From Hyphomicrobium_A sp963722495 (GTDB taxonomy: Bacteria > Pseudomonadota > Alphaproteobacteria > Rhizobiales > Hyphomicrobiaceae): a DNA stretch of 64,000 nucleotides. Every line of letters starts with the position of its first letter. The first letter of the stretch is position 1. Positions 9,837 through 18,315 of the stretch are shown here, one piece after another. The stretch lies in the NCBI GenBank assembly GCA_963722495.1, contig CAVRND010000003.1, positions 124,001 to 188,000 on the forward strand, in the 5' to 3' direction. Made by a program: the position numbers and the translations under genes. The notes beneath the pieces were generated by a model, which saw nothing but the letters and a program-made list of their open reading frames with translations, ran no database searches and had not been told where the DNA came from.

Positions 9837-10205
9837 CTACATCCGGGTGACGTAGGCGCGGCCCTCGATGACGTCGTACTGGCAGACGGGGGCGGCCTCG
9901 CCCTCGGCCAGCGTCAGCACGACATGGGGGTGCTTGAAGCGCGCCGGCCAGCGCTCGCTGCGCAGCTGCCAGATGCGGACGTCGACACCGGTGCGGCCGA
10001 TAACGAGATCGACCGAGGACGGGCGCGTCCACAGGGGACCGGCAACGCCGGTGCTGAAAAGCTGCTCACTCTGGCAGGCGGTGATGGCCCGCTCGCGATA
10101 GGCGCGCAGCAGCGCGTCCTGTGCCCCGTCGCGGTAAAGGCGATCCTGGGCCCAGATTTTTGCACCCGCGAGCAGGGCGAGCGCGATGACGAGGGCTCTC
10201 AGCAT
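9837..10205 (-). CDS. Small exported hypothetical protein
   Basis: The ATG at 10205 gives 122 residues with a hydrophobic N-terminal signal or anchor (LRALVIALALLAGAKIWA). The remainder is a compact domain with two Cys (ITACQSE, APVCQYD) and a strand-rich stretch (SVDLVIGRTGVDVRIWQL). I do not recognise the family. It is convergent with receptor 2 and divergent from the hydroxypyruvate reductase gene, with no operon partner. The longer reading frame back to 10283 has no signal-like start and is not preferred. Confidence 0.65.
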   Translation of the reverse strand: MLRALVIALALLAGAKIWAQDRLYRDGAQDALLRAYRERAITACQSEQLFSTGVAGPLWTRPSSVDLVIGRTGVDVRIWQLRSERWPARFKHPHVVLTLAEGEAAPVCQYDVIEGRAYVTRM

Positions 10206-10416
10206 GAAAGGCGTGCTCCCGCCCCCCGCGGGGCGACGAATATGCCCCACCCGGCCGCTTGCCGCGGCGCCGTCTCGAGGCAACCCTGAGTTTCCCTAGG
10301 CTTGGTGAAGAAAGCGTTGCGAGGCGTGTCGCCGCGCTTGTCAGGCGGGCCCCATTGCGGCATGGATCGCGGCCAGTCTCGCCAACTATCGCAATTCCGG
10401 GGGAGGACATCGTCCC

Positions 10417-11385
10417 ATGAGCAAAAAGAAAATCCTGATCACCTGGCCTCTGCCGGATGCCGTCATGGCCCGCGCGCGCGAGTCCTACGATGTCATCGCC
10501 CATGGCGACAATCCGAAGATCACAGTCGACGAGATGCTGGAGACGGCCAAGTCCGTCGATGCCATCCTTCTCACGCTCAACGAGAAGTGCCCCAAGGCGG
10601 TCATCGACAAGATCCCCGAGAACATCAAGTGCATCTCGACGTTCTCGATCGGCTTCGACCACATCGATCTCGAAGCCTGCAAGGCGCGGGGCATCAAGGT
10701 CGGCAACGCCCCGCACGGCGTCACGGTGGCCACCGCCGAGATCGCCATGCTGCTGCTGCTCGGGTCGGCGCGCCGCGCCGGCGAGGGCGAGCACATGATC
10801 CGCACCCGCTCATGGCCCGGCTGGCAGCCGCTGCAGCTCGTCGGCCAGCGGCTCGATAACAAGAAGCTCGGCATCTACGGCTTCGGCAAGATCGGCCAGG
10901 CGCTGGCGCAGCGCGCCCGCGGCTTCGACATGGAGATCCACTACTACGACATCTACCGGGCCAAGCCCGAGGTCGAGGCGAAGTACAACGCCACCTATCA
11001 CGACAGCCTCGACAGCCTTTTGAAGATTTCGCAGTTCTTCTCCATCAACGCGCCCTCGACGCCGGAGACGCGCTACTTCTTCAACAAGGACGTGATCGAG
11101 AAGCTGCCGCAGGGTGCCATCGTCGTGAACACGGCGCGCGGCGATCTCGTCAAGGACGAGGACATGATCGCGGCGCTGAAGTCGGGCCGGCTCGGCTATG
11201 CGGGCCTCGACGTCTTCGCCGGCGAGCCGAAGATCAACGAGGGCTATTACGACCTGCCCAACACGTTCCTCTTCCCGCATCTCGGCTCGGCGGCCATCGA
11301 GGCGCGCAACCAGATGGGCTTTGAGGCGCTGGACAACATCGACGCCTTCTTCGCCGGCAAGGACATGCCGTTCAAACTGGCGTGA
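10417..11385 (+). CDS. hprA: NADH-dependent hydroxypyruvate reductase (glycerate dehydrogenase)
   Basis: Reduces hydroxypyruvate to D-glycerate in the serine cycle of one-carbon assimilation. The 322-residue protein is a D-2-hydroxyacid dehydrogenase: Rossmann motif YGFGKIG (154-160) and catalytic Arg241 (NTARGDL), Glu270 (FAGEPKINEGYYDLP) and His288 (FPHLGSA). From memory, long stretches match the structurally known Hyphomicrobium methylovorum enzyme (KKKILITWPLP, KVGNAPHGVTVATAEIAM, RTRSWPGW). The ATG at 10417 follows GGGGGAGGAC, a good ribosome-binding site. It is a single-gene unit closed by a hairpin at 11409; the partner enzyme SgaA is encoded 4.6 kb downstream. Confidence 0.97.
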   Translation: MSKKKILITWPLPDAVMARARESYDVIAHGDNPKITVDEMLETAKSVDAILLTLNEKCPKAVIDKIPENIKCISTFSIGFDHIDLEACKARGIKVGNAPHGVTVATAEIAMLLLLGSARRAGEGEHMIRTRSWPGWQPLQLVGQRLDNKKLGIYGFGKIGQALAQRARGFDMEIHYYDIYRAKPEVEAKYNATYHDSLDSLLKISQFFSINAPSTPETRYFFNKDVIEKLPQGAIVVNTARGDLVKDEDMIAALKSGRLGYAGLDVFAGEPKINEGYYDLPNTFLFPHLGSAAIEARNQMGFEALDNIDAFFAGKDMPFKLA

Positions 11386-11408
11386 GGTTGCAAGTCCCGT
11401 ACTCGAGC

Positions 11409-11437
11409 AAGGGGCTCGGCGACGCTCGCCGGGCCCT
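11409..11437 (+). terminator. Hairpin terminator after hprA
   Basis: GGGCTCGGCGA pairs with TCGCCGGGCCC around CGC (one wobble), flanked by AAG and CTT and followed by AGCTTTT. It lies 24 bp past the hprA stop and just before the convergent YeeE/YedE gene, so it may serve both transcripts. Confidence 0.7.
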
Positions 11438-11453
11438 TAGCTTTTGGGGCGCC

Positions 11454-11900
11454 TTAGCCGTTCGGGGCCTCGCTGGGCGTCAGGGCGGCCTTCTTTTGTT
11501 GTAGTGCGCGGGCCAGCAGCATTCCCACCAGCATCGCCGCCACGAACACCAGCGTGCCAGTCGCAAGCAGGGGGAGTGACACGACGGCAGGTCCCGGGCA
11601 GAACCCCGACAGTCCCCAGCCGACCCCGAACAGTGCCGCTCCGATAACGAGTGGCGCATCGATGGCCGTCTTTGTCGGCAGCGAGAAGCCGTCCGCCAAG
11701 AGTGGCCGGCCGCCGCCGAACGCGACCCGATAGCCAACGAACGTGACGGCGATGGCGCCGGCCATCACGAATGCCAGGCTCGGGTCCCACGTGCCGAACA
11801 GGTCGAGGAAGTTCTGCACCTTGGCGGGATCCGCCATCCCCGAGATGATGAGCCCAAGTCCGAACACGAGACCCGCGATAGCACTGATCACAATGCCCAT
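11454..11900 (-). CDS. YeeE/YedE-type membrane transporter half (DUF6691-like)
   Basis: Integral membrane protein of 148 residues with four hydrophobic segments (VISAIAGLVFGLGLIISGM, PSLAFVMAGAIAVTFVGY, PLVIGAALFGVGWGLSGFCPG, ATGTLVFVAAMLVGMLLA). The conserved Gly-rich signature GVGWGLSGFCPGPA carries the Cys typical of this family, which moves thiosulfate or other sulfur compounds across the inner membrane. The ATG at 11900 is 2 nt after the stop of the companion half at 11903-12346, so the two are translated together and presumably form one split transporter. The sulfur role is inferred from the family. Confidence 0.87.
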   Translation of the reverse strand: MGIVISAIAGLVFGLGLIISGMADPAKVQNFLDLFGTWDPSLAFVMAGAIAVTFVGYRVAFGGGRPLLADGFSLPTKTAIDAPLVIGAALFGVGWGLSGFCPGPAVVSLPLLATGTLVFVAAMLVGMLLARALQQKKAALTPSEAPNG

Positions 11901-11902
11901 GG

Positions 11903-12346
11903 TCACAGCGCTCCCGTCAGCACGTGGCGCGTGACGAAGACGGTAATGAATGCCGTCGCCATGAATGTCGCCGTCGCGACGAGGGAGCGCACCGACAGGC
12001 GCGACAGGCCGCACACGCCGTGGCCACTGGTGCAACCGCTCCCGAGGATCGTGCCGAAGCCGACCAGCAAACCCGCCCCGGCCAGCAGCGGAAGGTTGTC
12101 CGATACCGTCTGATGGATGGCGAGCCCCGTCGCGGCCGTGTAGACGGCGGGGGCCGCGATCAGTCCGGCGACGAATGCTGCTGCGCCCGCAATGCCCGGA
12201 TCCCTATAGGGCGGGAGCAGCCGGCCGACGATCCCACTGATGCCGGCAACCCGGCCGAGAAACAGCATCAGGATCACCGCCGAGACGCCGATGAGCGCGC
12301 CTCCAATCAGCGACTCAAAGGGCGTGAAATCTGTGGCAGCCAACAT
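11903..12346 (-). CDS. YeeE/YedE-type membrane transporter half
   Basis: Companion of the downstream gene, 147 residues from an ATG at 12346 (MLAATDFTPFESLIGG). Hydrophobic helices include LIGGALIGVSAVILMLFLG and LPLLAGAGLLVGFGTILG. The family signature GSGCTSGHGVCGLSRLS contains the Cys residues proposed to contact sulfur substrates, and the family is often found as two adjacent half-size genes in proteobacteria. No sulfur oxidation, ArsR or rhodanese gene is adjacent here, so the precise substrate is open. Confidence 0.88.
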   Translation of the reverse strand: MLAATDFTPFESLIGGALIGVSAVILMLFLGRVAGISGIVGRLLPPYRDPGIAGAAAFVAGLIAAPAVYTAATGLAIHQTVSDNLPLLAGAGLLVGFGTILGSGCTSGHGVCGLSRLSVRSLVATATFMATAFITVFVTRHVLTGAL

Positions 12347-12464
12347 CCCTACCCTCTTCGATCCGTGAATCGGGACCCACAGCCTCGCAGAGCCAGCGGA
12401 GCCGCTCAAGATGCCGATCCTCATGACACCCTTGCGGCCCGCAATTCGCTGGAGACGGGGCTCC

Positions 12465-13760
12465 TTACTTCAGCGGAGCCGGCTCCTGGCCGAAGCGATA
12501 CTTGAGGCCGACCGTCGCCTCCCACTGATGCATGCTGAGGTCGATGGTCTGCGGGGTGAAGAGATGCGAGCCGCTAATGCTGGTCTCCGGAACGTAGGCC
12601 CCGGCCACCTCGAAGGAGAGATCCTTGCTCCACGCGTACTCGAAACCGCCCGTGATGTGATGCTGCACCGTCGCTGGCGCGAGAACGTTGAACAGAACGT
12701 CGCGCGACTGCAGCGGGCTGGTATTGTAGGAATATCCGGCGCGCAGGGTGAGGTTGCCGAGGTTCCGCCACTCCGCACCCACCTTGATGATGTCGATATC
12801 CTTCCAGCCGAAGCCTGGACCGTTGTCCGCTCCGAGCGCTGCACCGGAAAGGATATTTGTCGACGGATTGGCGATGGAGGCGACGGAGCCATACCAGATG
12901 TGCTTGTAGTCGGCGAGGAAGGTGAGGTTGGGCGTCACGTCGAGGGCAATGCCGGCCTGCAGGCTGGCCGGAATGTCGAAGTCGCCCTGCTCGGCAAAGA
13001 GGCCGCGGTACTTCTCGAACTCGTGCGTGTAGATGCGCGAGTTGCCGGCAACGCCAATGCGGAACTGCGGCGCCAGCGCCCACTCGATGCCGGCGCGCAC
13101 GCCGCCGCCCCACGACACATCGGTGCCCTGGTTAGAGACGTGGGCGCCGTCGGAAGAGAACAACGAAAAGCCCTGCAATCCTTCGATCTTGATGGCCTGA
13201 CGCGCCAGGATTGGCGCGACGCCGACGGAAAGTCCCGGCGCCAGCGTCTTGGCGAAGGCGACCGACAGGAATGCCTGCTCTAGGTCGACGCCCAGCCTGC
13301 CCGACGAGCCGAAGGCGCTGAAGAGATTAGCTGGGTACGCTGTGTTCATGCCGCCGTTGCCGTAGACCGTGACACCGATGACGTCGACGAACGGCAGCCC
13401 GTGATCGCGGTAGGTAAAGGCGACATTGGGAACCGGAAAATAGTTGCCCTTGCTGTCGAACTCGCCCTCGGGAGTGGGCCCCGTCCCTGACACGCCGTAG
13501 GTGCGCCACGGGCTGAACAACGTGCCCGACACGGTAAGCTCGGTCGGCGCATGCACGAGACCGGCCGGGTTGAGCGCGGCTGCCGTGGCATCGCGGCTAT
13601 CGGCGACGCCGGCCCCCCCGAGCGCCTTCTGTCGCGCACCATAGCCATACTGAAAGTAGCCGTCCGTCGCCGAAGCCGGAGAAATCGCGAACGCGCAACC
13701 CAACATTCCCGCGGACATGGCCAACAGCGGCCGTGACGGCTTTGCCAACCCAAGCATCAT
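12465..13760 (-). CDS. FadL/TodX-family outer-membrane protein
   Basis: Outer-membrane beta-barrel for uptake of hydrophobic compounds such as long-chain fatty acids or hydrocarbons. The ATG at 13760 (after GGGGG) starts a signal peptide (LAMSAGMLGCAFAISPASA). The mature N-terminus has the FadL hallmark FQYGYGARQKALGGAGVADSRDATAAALNPAGL, a plug-like segment with the conserved Asn-Pro-Ala. The barrel ends VGLKYRFGQEPAPLK. The 432-residue length is typical. It is monocistronic. The ligand cannot be told from sequence; two inverted repeats lie upstream. Confidence 0.9.
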   Translation of the reverse strand: MMLGLAKPSRPLLAMSAGMLGCAFAISPASATDGYFQYGYGARQKALGGAGVADSRDATAAALNPAGLVHAPTELTVSGTLFSPWRTYGVSGTGPTPEGEFDSKGNYFPVPNVAFTYRDHGLPFVDVIGVTVYGNGGMNTAYPANLFSAFGSSGRLGVDLEQAFLSVAFAKTLAPGLSVGVAPILARQAIKIEGLQGFSLFSSDGAHVSNQGTDVSWGGGVRAGIEWALAPQFRIGVAGNSRIYTHEFEKYRGLFAEQGDFDIPASLQAGIALDVTPNLTFLADYKHIWYGSVASIANPSTNILSGAALGADNGPGFGWKDIDIIKVGAEWRNLGNLTLRAGYSYNTSPLQSRDVLFNVLAPATVQHHITGGFEYAWSKDLSFEVAGAYVPETSISGSHLFTPQTIDLSMHQWEATVGLKYRFGQEPAPLK

Positions 13761-13800
13761 GATACGCCCCCGGCAGTACGACACTGCACCGGAAGGCTAG

Positions 13801-13856
13801 CGATGCCTTGGAGGCATCGGAACGAAGAAGAGTTCACGAGTTTATCTCGAACTCGT
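13801..13856. promoter_or_regulatory. Two inverted repeats upstream of the FadL gene
   Basis: CGATGCCT-TGG-AGGCATCG (13801-13819) and ACGAGTT-TATCTCG-AACTCGT (13836-13856) are perfect inverted repeats 41 and 76 bp upstream of the FadL start codon. They could be regulator-binding sites or a structured leader. No matching regulator gene is next to them. Confidence 0.35.
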
Positions 13857-14039
13857 ATATTGGCCGACGACGTCGATGCGATCCGCGCCTGCGAGAAGAT
13901 GACGTCGGGGCTTGCATAAGCGGCAAGTCCGGCCGAAACAGAAAGCTAAGAACAAGAAGGGAAACTCGGGGGGAGTGTGTGGAATGGCGTGGGGTCGGCC
14001 TGGGGAGGCGGATCCGGCGCGTGGATAGGAGCACAGCCT

Positions 14040-14351
14040 ATGGAACCCATCGAGCAGACCACGGCCAATCCCGTTACCGAACCCCGCAAGTCCAGCTTCG
14101 GCGACGCCGCCATATGGACGCGAGGTCTATACATGCTGCTGCTGGTGCTCGCGTACAGCGTGGCGCACGCGCTGCTGTGCGTGACGGCGATAGCGCAGTT
14201 CCTGTGGCTACTGTTTTCCGGTGAGGCGAACAGCCAGCTTGTCCAGTTCGGCAATTCCCTGTCGCGGTGGCTCGCCGATGCGGCGCGCTATTTGACCTGC
14301 GTCAGCGATGCCAAGCCGTTCCCGTGGGCGCCCTGGCCGACGGCGCTATAA
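14040..14351 (+). CDS. DUF4389 family membrane protein
   Basis: Small membrane protein of 103 residues from an ATG at 14040, preceded by TAGGAGCACAGCCT, a good ribosome-binding site that decides the start. A long hydrophobic segment (LYMLLLVLAYSVAHALLCVTAIAQFLWLLFSG) is followed by the DUF4389 signature FGNSLSRWLADAARYLTCVSDAKPFPW. The family has no established function. It is a single gene, convergent with the amidase gene at 14365. Confidence 0.8.
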   Translation: MEPIEQTTANPVTEPRKSSFGDAAIWTRGLYMLLLVLAYSVAHALLCVTAIAQFLWLLFSGEANSQLVQFGNSLSRWLADAARYLTCVSDAKPFPWAPWPTAL

Positions 14352-14364
14352 CGGTTCTAGGCGC

Positions 14365-15702
14365 TCAGGCCTTTGCTTCGTCGGACAGCCAACGGGCGGT
14401 GCGCAACAGGCGCCCGTCGTCGTGGCGCAGCCCGACGAGCTGCACGCCGACCGGCAGACCCTTCGCTTCGAGTAGCGGCAGGGATACGGCCGGCATGCCC
14501 AGGTACGTCCACAACCCGTTCATGATGGGGCTGCCGGTGGCCGTGTGACCCACGGGCGCCGGCCCGAGCGCCGCGGGCGTGAGGATGGCGCTGAAGCCCC
14601 GCAGCGCGGCGGCAATCGTGCGGTACGCCGGCTCGCGGGCGGTGATCGCGCGCAGGTACTCCTGCGCGTCGATGGCGAGCCCCGTGTTGAGGCGCTGCGT
14701 GAGGCCGGGTGAGATCAGCTCCGGCGCCTGCTGCATGAGCGGGCCGTAGTAATGCGCGTTCTCGGCCAGCTGCACGATGCGCTGCCATTCCATGACGTCG
14801 CCCAGGACGGGAATGTCGATCTCGACTGCGTGCTCGCCAAGGCCACCGACGAACGCCGTGAGCGCCATTTGCATGTCGGTATCCGCGTCTGCCCAGGCCG
14901 GCGTTTTGACGAAGGCGAACCGCGGTGGCATCGGCGGCTTGTAGCGTGCGGCGGCGAGTAGCCCCGGGCGGCTGCGGCGGAAGCTCGTCGCGTCATCGCC
15001 CTCGAACGCCGCCATGCAGTCGGTCAGCAACGCCAGGTCCTCTACCGAGCGGCCGTAGACGCCGACGGTGTCGAGCGTGTGCGATTGCATCAGCACGCCG
15101 GAACGGGGCACGAGGCCGAGCGTCGGTTTGAAGCCGTAGACGCCGCAGAACGAAGCCGGGCGGATGATCGAGCCGGCGGTCTGACTGCCGAGCGCGGCGG
15201 GCACCATGTGATCGGCGACGGCCGCGGCGGAGCCGGCCGATGAGCCGCCGGGCGTGTGCGCGAGATTGTGCGGGTTACGCGTCTTGGCGGGCGTGAGCAG
15301 GGCGAGCTCGGTCGTCACCGTCTTGCCCATGATGACGGCGCCGGCGCTGCGCAACGCCGCAACGCACGGCGCGTCGCGCTCGGGGCGGCGGCCGGCGAAG
15401 ATCGGCGAGCCGTTCTCGGTCGGCAGGTCGGCGGTGTCGAAGATGTCTTTGACGCCGACAGGCACGCCGTGCAGCGGGCCCGAGGCTTCGCCGGCGCGGA
15501 AGACGGCGTCGGCTTCGCGCGCCTGCGTCAGCGCGAGTTCGGGATCGAGATGCTCCCAAGCTTGCACCTCGCCGTCGCGCATGGCGATGCGATCAAGGCA
15601 CGCGCGCACCAGCGTCTCGGACGAAAGTTCACCATTGCGAATGGCCTCCGCGGCCGCCGTCGCGGTCAGGCTCGTCGGGTCGGTGATGCGCGGACGGCTC
15701 AT
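14365..15702 (-). CDS. Amidase-signature family hydrolase
   Basis: Ser-cisSer-Lys amidase that hydrolyses a carboxamide or related bond, probably cytoplasmic. The ATG at 15702 (MSRPRITDP) gives 445 residues, normal for the family. The catalytic Lys85 is in VPVGVKDIFDT, the cis-Ser154 in TPGGSSAGSAAAV and the nucleophile Ser178 in SQTAGSIIRPASFCG. A GatA role is unlikely because GatB and GatC are absent and the sequence resembles stand-alone amidases. The substrate is unknown. It is divergent from sgaA with no operon partner. Confidence 0.9.
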   Translation of the reverse strand: MSRPRITDPTSLTATAAAEAIRNGELSSETLVRACLDRIAMRDGEVQAWEHLDPELALTQAREADAVFRAGEASGPLHGVPVGVKDIFDTADLPTENGSPIFAGRRPERDAPCVAALRSAGAVIMGKTVTTELALLTPAKTRNPHNLAHTPGGSSAGSAAAVADHMVPAALGSQTAGSIIRPASFCGVYGFKPTLGLVPRSGVLMQSHTLDTVGVYGRSVEDLALLTDCMAAFEGDDATSFRRSRPGLLAAARYKPPMPPRFAFVKTPAWADADTDMQMALTAFVGGLGEHAVEIDIPVLGDVMEWQRIVQLAENAHYYGPLMQQAPELISPGLTQRLNTGLAIDAQEYLRAITAREPAYRTIAAALRGFSAILTPAALGPAPVGHTATGSPIMNGLWTYLGMPAVSLPLLEAKGLPVGVQLVGLRHDDGRLLRTARWLSDEAKA

Positions 15703-15840
15703 ACTTTCGGACGGGCTCTCGGGGCCAATTGCAGCATCTGCGGCGGCGCCGTGCGGCACACCGGCCACAGGTCAACAAATGCCTGGTTTCGACATCCCTT
15801 AGCGGGCGGGGGCATTCTGCTCAATCCCCATGCACCCGGC

Positions 15841-15870
15841 TTGACGGGCCTTCGTTTTCCTACCTATAGC
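15841..15870 (+). promoter_or_regulatory. Candidate sigma-70-type promoter of sgaA
   Basis: TTGACG (15841-15846) and TATAGC (15865-15870) are separated by 18 bp, about 120 bp upstream of the sgaA start. Both hexamers match the housekeeping consensus well for this high-GC DNA. Confidence 0.5.
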
Positions 15871-15988
15871 TGCTCCCTTCGCCGACAAAAGAATACCCCC
15901 AAGGGGTGCCTCATGCTCGGTTTCGACCGGGAGTGGGCGCTTCAAGGGTTTGCTGCGACATGCGCTGAGCATTGCGAGAGGAACGACG

Positions 15989-17182
15989 ATGGCCAATCAG
16001 ACCGGCCGGCATTTTCTGCAGATCCCTGGACCGACACCGGTTCCAGAGCGGATCCTCAATGCCATGTCGCGGCAGATGCTCGATCATCGCGGCCCGACCT
16101 TCGGCGAGTTCGGGCTGAAGCTGCTGGCCGACGTCAAGACGATCTTCAAGACGACCGACCCGGTCATCATCTACCCCGCGTCCGGCACGGGCGCGTGGGA
16201 AGCCGGCTTCGTCAATACGCTGTCGCCGGGCGACCACATACTCATCGTCGAGACGGGACAGTTCGCCGTCCTGTGGCGCAACATGGCCGAGCGCATCGGC
16301 CTGAAGCCGGAAGTGCTGCCGACCGATTGGCATGGCGGCGCCGACGCCAACGCCGTCGAGGCCCGCCTCAAGAAGGATAAGTCGCACGATATCAAGGCCG
16401 TGTGCGTCGTGCACAACGAGACTTCGACCGGCGCGCGTACGTGGATCGACGACATTCGCAAGGCCCTCGACGGCGCCAAGCATCCGGCGTTGCTGATGGT
16501 CGATGCCGTCTCGTCTCTGGCGGCCATGGACTATCGCCATGACGAGTGGGGCATCGACGTCGGCGTGTCCGGCTCGCAAAAGGGTCTGATGCTGCCGCCG
16601 GGCTTGTCGTTCACCGCCATCAGCCAGAAGGCGCTCGCCGCGTCGAAAAAGGCGACGCTGCCACGCTCGTACTGGAACTGGGAGGACATGATCGCCATCA
16701 ACGCGGCGGGCACGTTCCCCTACACGCCGGCGATCGGTCAGCTGTATGGGCTCGCCGAGGCGATCGCCATGCTGCACGAGGAGGGCCTCGAGAACGTGTT
16801 CGCGCGTCACGAGCGCCTGGCCGAGGCGACGCGCCGCGCCGTGCGCGGCTGGGGCCTCGAGACATGGTGCCGCGATCCGCGCGCGCATTCGCCGGCGGTG
16901 ACCGCCGTCACGATGCCGGACGGGCACAATGCCGACGCCTACCGCAAGCTGGTGTTGGAGAACTTCAACATGTCGCTGGGTACCGGCCTCAACAAGCTGG
17001 CCGGCAAGGCTTTCCGCATCGGTCATCTCGGCTACACGAACGAACTCACCGTGCTTGGCGCGCTGGCCGGCGTGGAGATGGGGCTGGAACTCGCCGGGGT
17101 GCCGCACGAGAAGGGCGGCGTTGCCGCGGCGATGGCCTATCTGTCGGAAACGGTGCGGCCCGCGACCGCCAAGGCGGCCTGA
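15989..17182 (+). CDS. sgaA: Serine-glyoxylate aminotransferase
   Basis: PLP-dependent class V aminotransferase that converts serine and glyoxylate to hydroxypyruvate and glycine, the serine-cycle step that feeds hydroxypyruvate reductase. The ATG at 15989 follows GAGAGGAACGACG. The 397-residue protein begins GRHFLQIPGPTPVPERIL and contains the Asp172 motif LMVDAVSSLAAMDY. The PLP-binding Lys198 is in VGVSGSQKGLMLPPG, and the conserved RIGHLGYTNEL lies near the C-terminus. Together with hprA it marks a serine-cycle methylotroph. A candidate promoter lies at 15841-15870. Confidence 0.97.
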   Translation: MANQTGRHFLQIPGPTPVPERILNAMSRQMLDHRGPTFGEFGLKLLADVKTIFKTTDPVIIYPASGTGAWEAGFVNTLSPGDHILIVETGQFAVLWRNMAERIGLKPEVLPTDWHGGADANAVEARLKKDKSHDIKAVCVVHNETSTGARTWIDDIRKALDGAKHPALLMVDAVSSLAAMDYRHDEWGIDVGVSGSQKGLMLPPGLSFTAISQKALAASKKATLPRSYWNWEDMIAINAAGTFPYTPAIGQLYGLAEAIAMLHEEGLENVFARHERLAEATRRAVRGWGLETWCRDPRAHSPAVTAVTMPDGHNADAYRKLVLENFNMSLGTGLNKLAGKAFRIGHLGYTNELTVLGALAGVEMGLELAGVPHEKGGVAAAMAYLSETVRPATAKAA

Positions 17183-17204
17183 TCGCGGGCGCGCGGGGGC
17201 GCTA

Positions 17205-17546
17205 TCACCAATCCAAAAAGCCCTTGATAGAAACGGCTTTGACCGGAGCGGCTTTGATGGAATCGGCTTTGATGCCGGATTTCGGCACATTCGACGGGCC
17301 CGAGTACCCGACGGCGGCAAGTTGCACCTTGCAACGCTGACCGAGCTTTGAATATCGCGCGATCACGCAACTTTTGACCTCCGAGTAGGTCGGCGTGGCA
17401 TCGACGCAGCCGATGCGGCGCACGTCACTCTCGCAGGCAGCGCGCAGCGCAGGCGTCACCTCCGGCGGGAGTTGCACTTCTCCGGCGAAGGCGATCGAGC
17501 TTACCGATAACGCGGCGCTTGCGACGAAAACGCGTGCTCTCTGCAT
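17205..17546 (-). CDS. Small secreted Cys-containing hypothetical protein
   Basis: The 113-residue product has a signal peptide (ARVFVASAALSVSSIAFAGE). A short domain with four Cys follows (AACESDVRRIGCVDATPTY, then SCVIARYSKLGQRC), likely two disulfides in the periplasm. The C-terminal tail repeats a Lys-Ala/Ser-Ile/Val theme (IKADSIKAAPVKAVSIKG) encoded by imperfect short DNA repeats at about 17215-17275. Proteins of this size with the Cys-rich ACESDV...GC pattern are common and uncharacterised in Hyphomicrobiales. It is convergent with sgaA. Function unknown. Confidence 0.65.
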   Translation of the reverse strand: MQRARVFVASAALSVSSIAFAGEVQLPPEVTPALRAACESDVRRIGCVDATPTYSEVKSCVIARYSKLGQRCKVQLAAVGYSGPSNVPKSGIKADSIKAAPVKAVSIKGFLDW

Positions 17547-17703
17547 AACTGCCCCTTGAATGAGTGACCAAGGTTACTACGAGACAGAGCCATACAGCAG
17601 AATATTGACGACGTGCTGCCTGCGACAGCGGACCACACGAATAAACTCAAGGTTGCGGGAACGTTCGCGCCCGTCGCCTAAGCAGCGAGCAGCCTGCGTG
17701 TCG

Positions 17704-18156
17704 CTACCTAGCTCGCGCACGGGCCACCGCTTCGGCGATACGCACGCTGTCGACATCATCCTTATGAATGACATCGCTGGCGCCGAGGGCCATGAGGCGG
17801 GTACGGCGCCACTGCGTGACGGCGCCGCTCACGACGATAACGGGCCCCGCATAGCCCGCGCGGCGCAAGTCTGGGATCGACAGGAACGCGTCGCCCGCCG
17901 GCTTCAGGATGTCGTCGAGGAAGGTGATGCTCGGCTGGCGCTCGGCGAGGCTGTCGATCGCGTCGCTCAGCGAGCACGCCCAGCGGATGAGCACTTGATA
18001 TCCGAATAGCACGTGGAGGGTCGCCGTCAGGCGCTCGGCGTCCAGCGGCTCGTCGTCGATGATGAGAATTTCACCTGGCAGCCCGTGCTTGGCGCGCGAG
18101 CTGGCGAGATCGCTGCGCTTGGCGAGGTGCCCACAGCCCGTCGCGCGCGGCGGCAA
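17704..18156 (-). CDS. Single-domain response regulator
   Basis: CheY-like receiver domain without an output domain. Acidic pocket residues are in ILIIDDEPLDAERL, the phospho-acceptor region is SITFLDDILKPAGD, the conserved Ser is in VIVVSGAV and the Lys is in DVIHKDDVD. The frame as given needs a TTG start at 18156 and has about 28 odd N-terminal residues. An ATG at about 18172 in another frame (MSKPIFAAARDG) stops after a short run, so a frame change near 18080-18110 is possible. The true start may also be internal. No kinase is adjacent, so its partner is unknown. Confidence 0.7.
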   Translation of the reverse strand: MPPRATGCGHLAKRSDLASSRAKHGLPGEILIIDDEPLDAERLTATLHVLFGYQVLIRWACSLSDAIDSLAERQPSITFLDDILKPAGDAFLSIPDLRRAGYAGPVIVVSGAVTQWRRTRLMALGASDVIHKDDVDSVRIAEAVARARAR

Positions 18157-18315
18157 AGATCGGTTTGCTCATTGGAAACAGAAACAACCTGATACTTTTC
18201 GGATGCCCCGGCTGCCAGGCGGCGCCCATCCGTCTCTGTGCGGATGAGACTATACGTTGCCGCCGCGGACGCCACTATCCGATGTGCACGTCGTAATGGT
18301 GGAGTCTGACGTACG

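Noticed and set aside
15256..16380. A 374-residue plus-strand frame running from the amidase gene into sgaA
   Set aside because: It is antisense to one conserved gene and out of frame with the other; composition is shadow-like.
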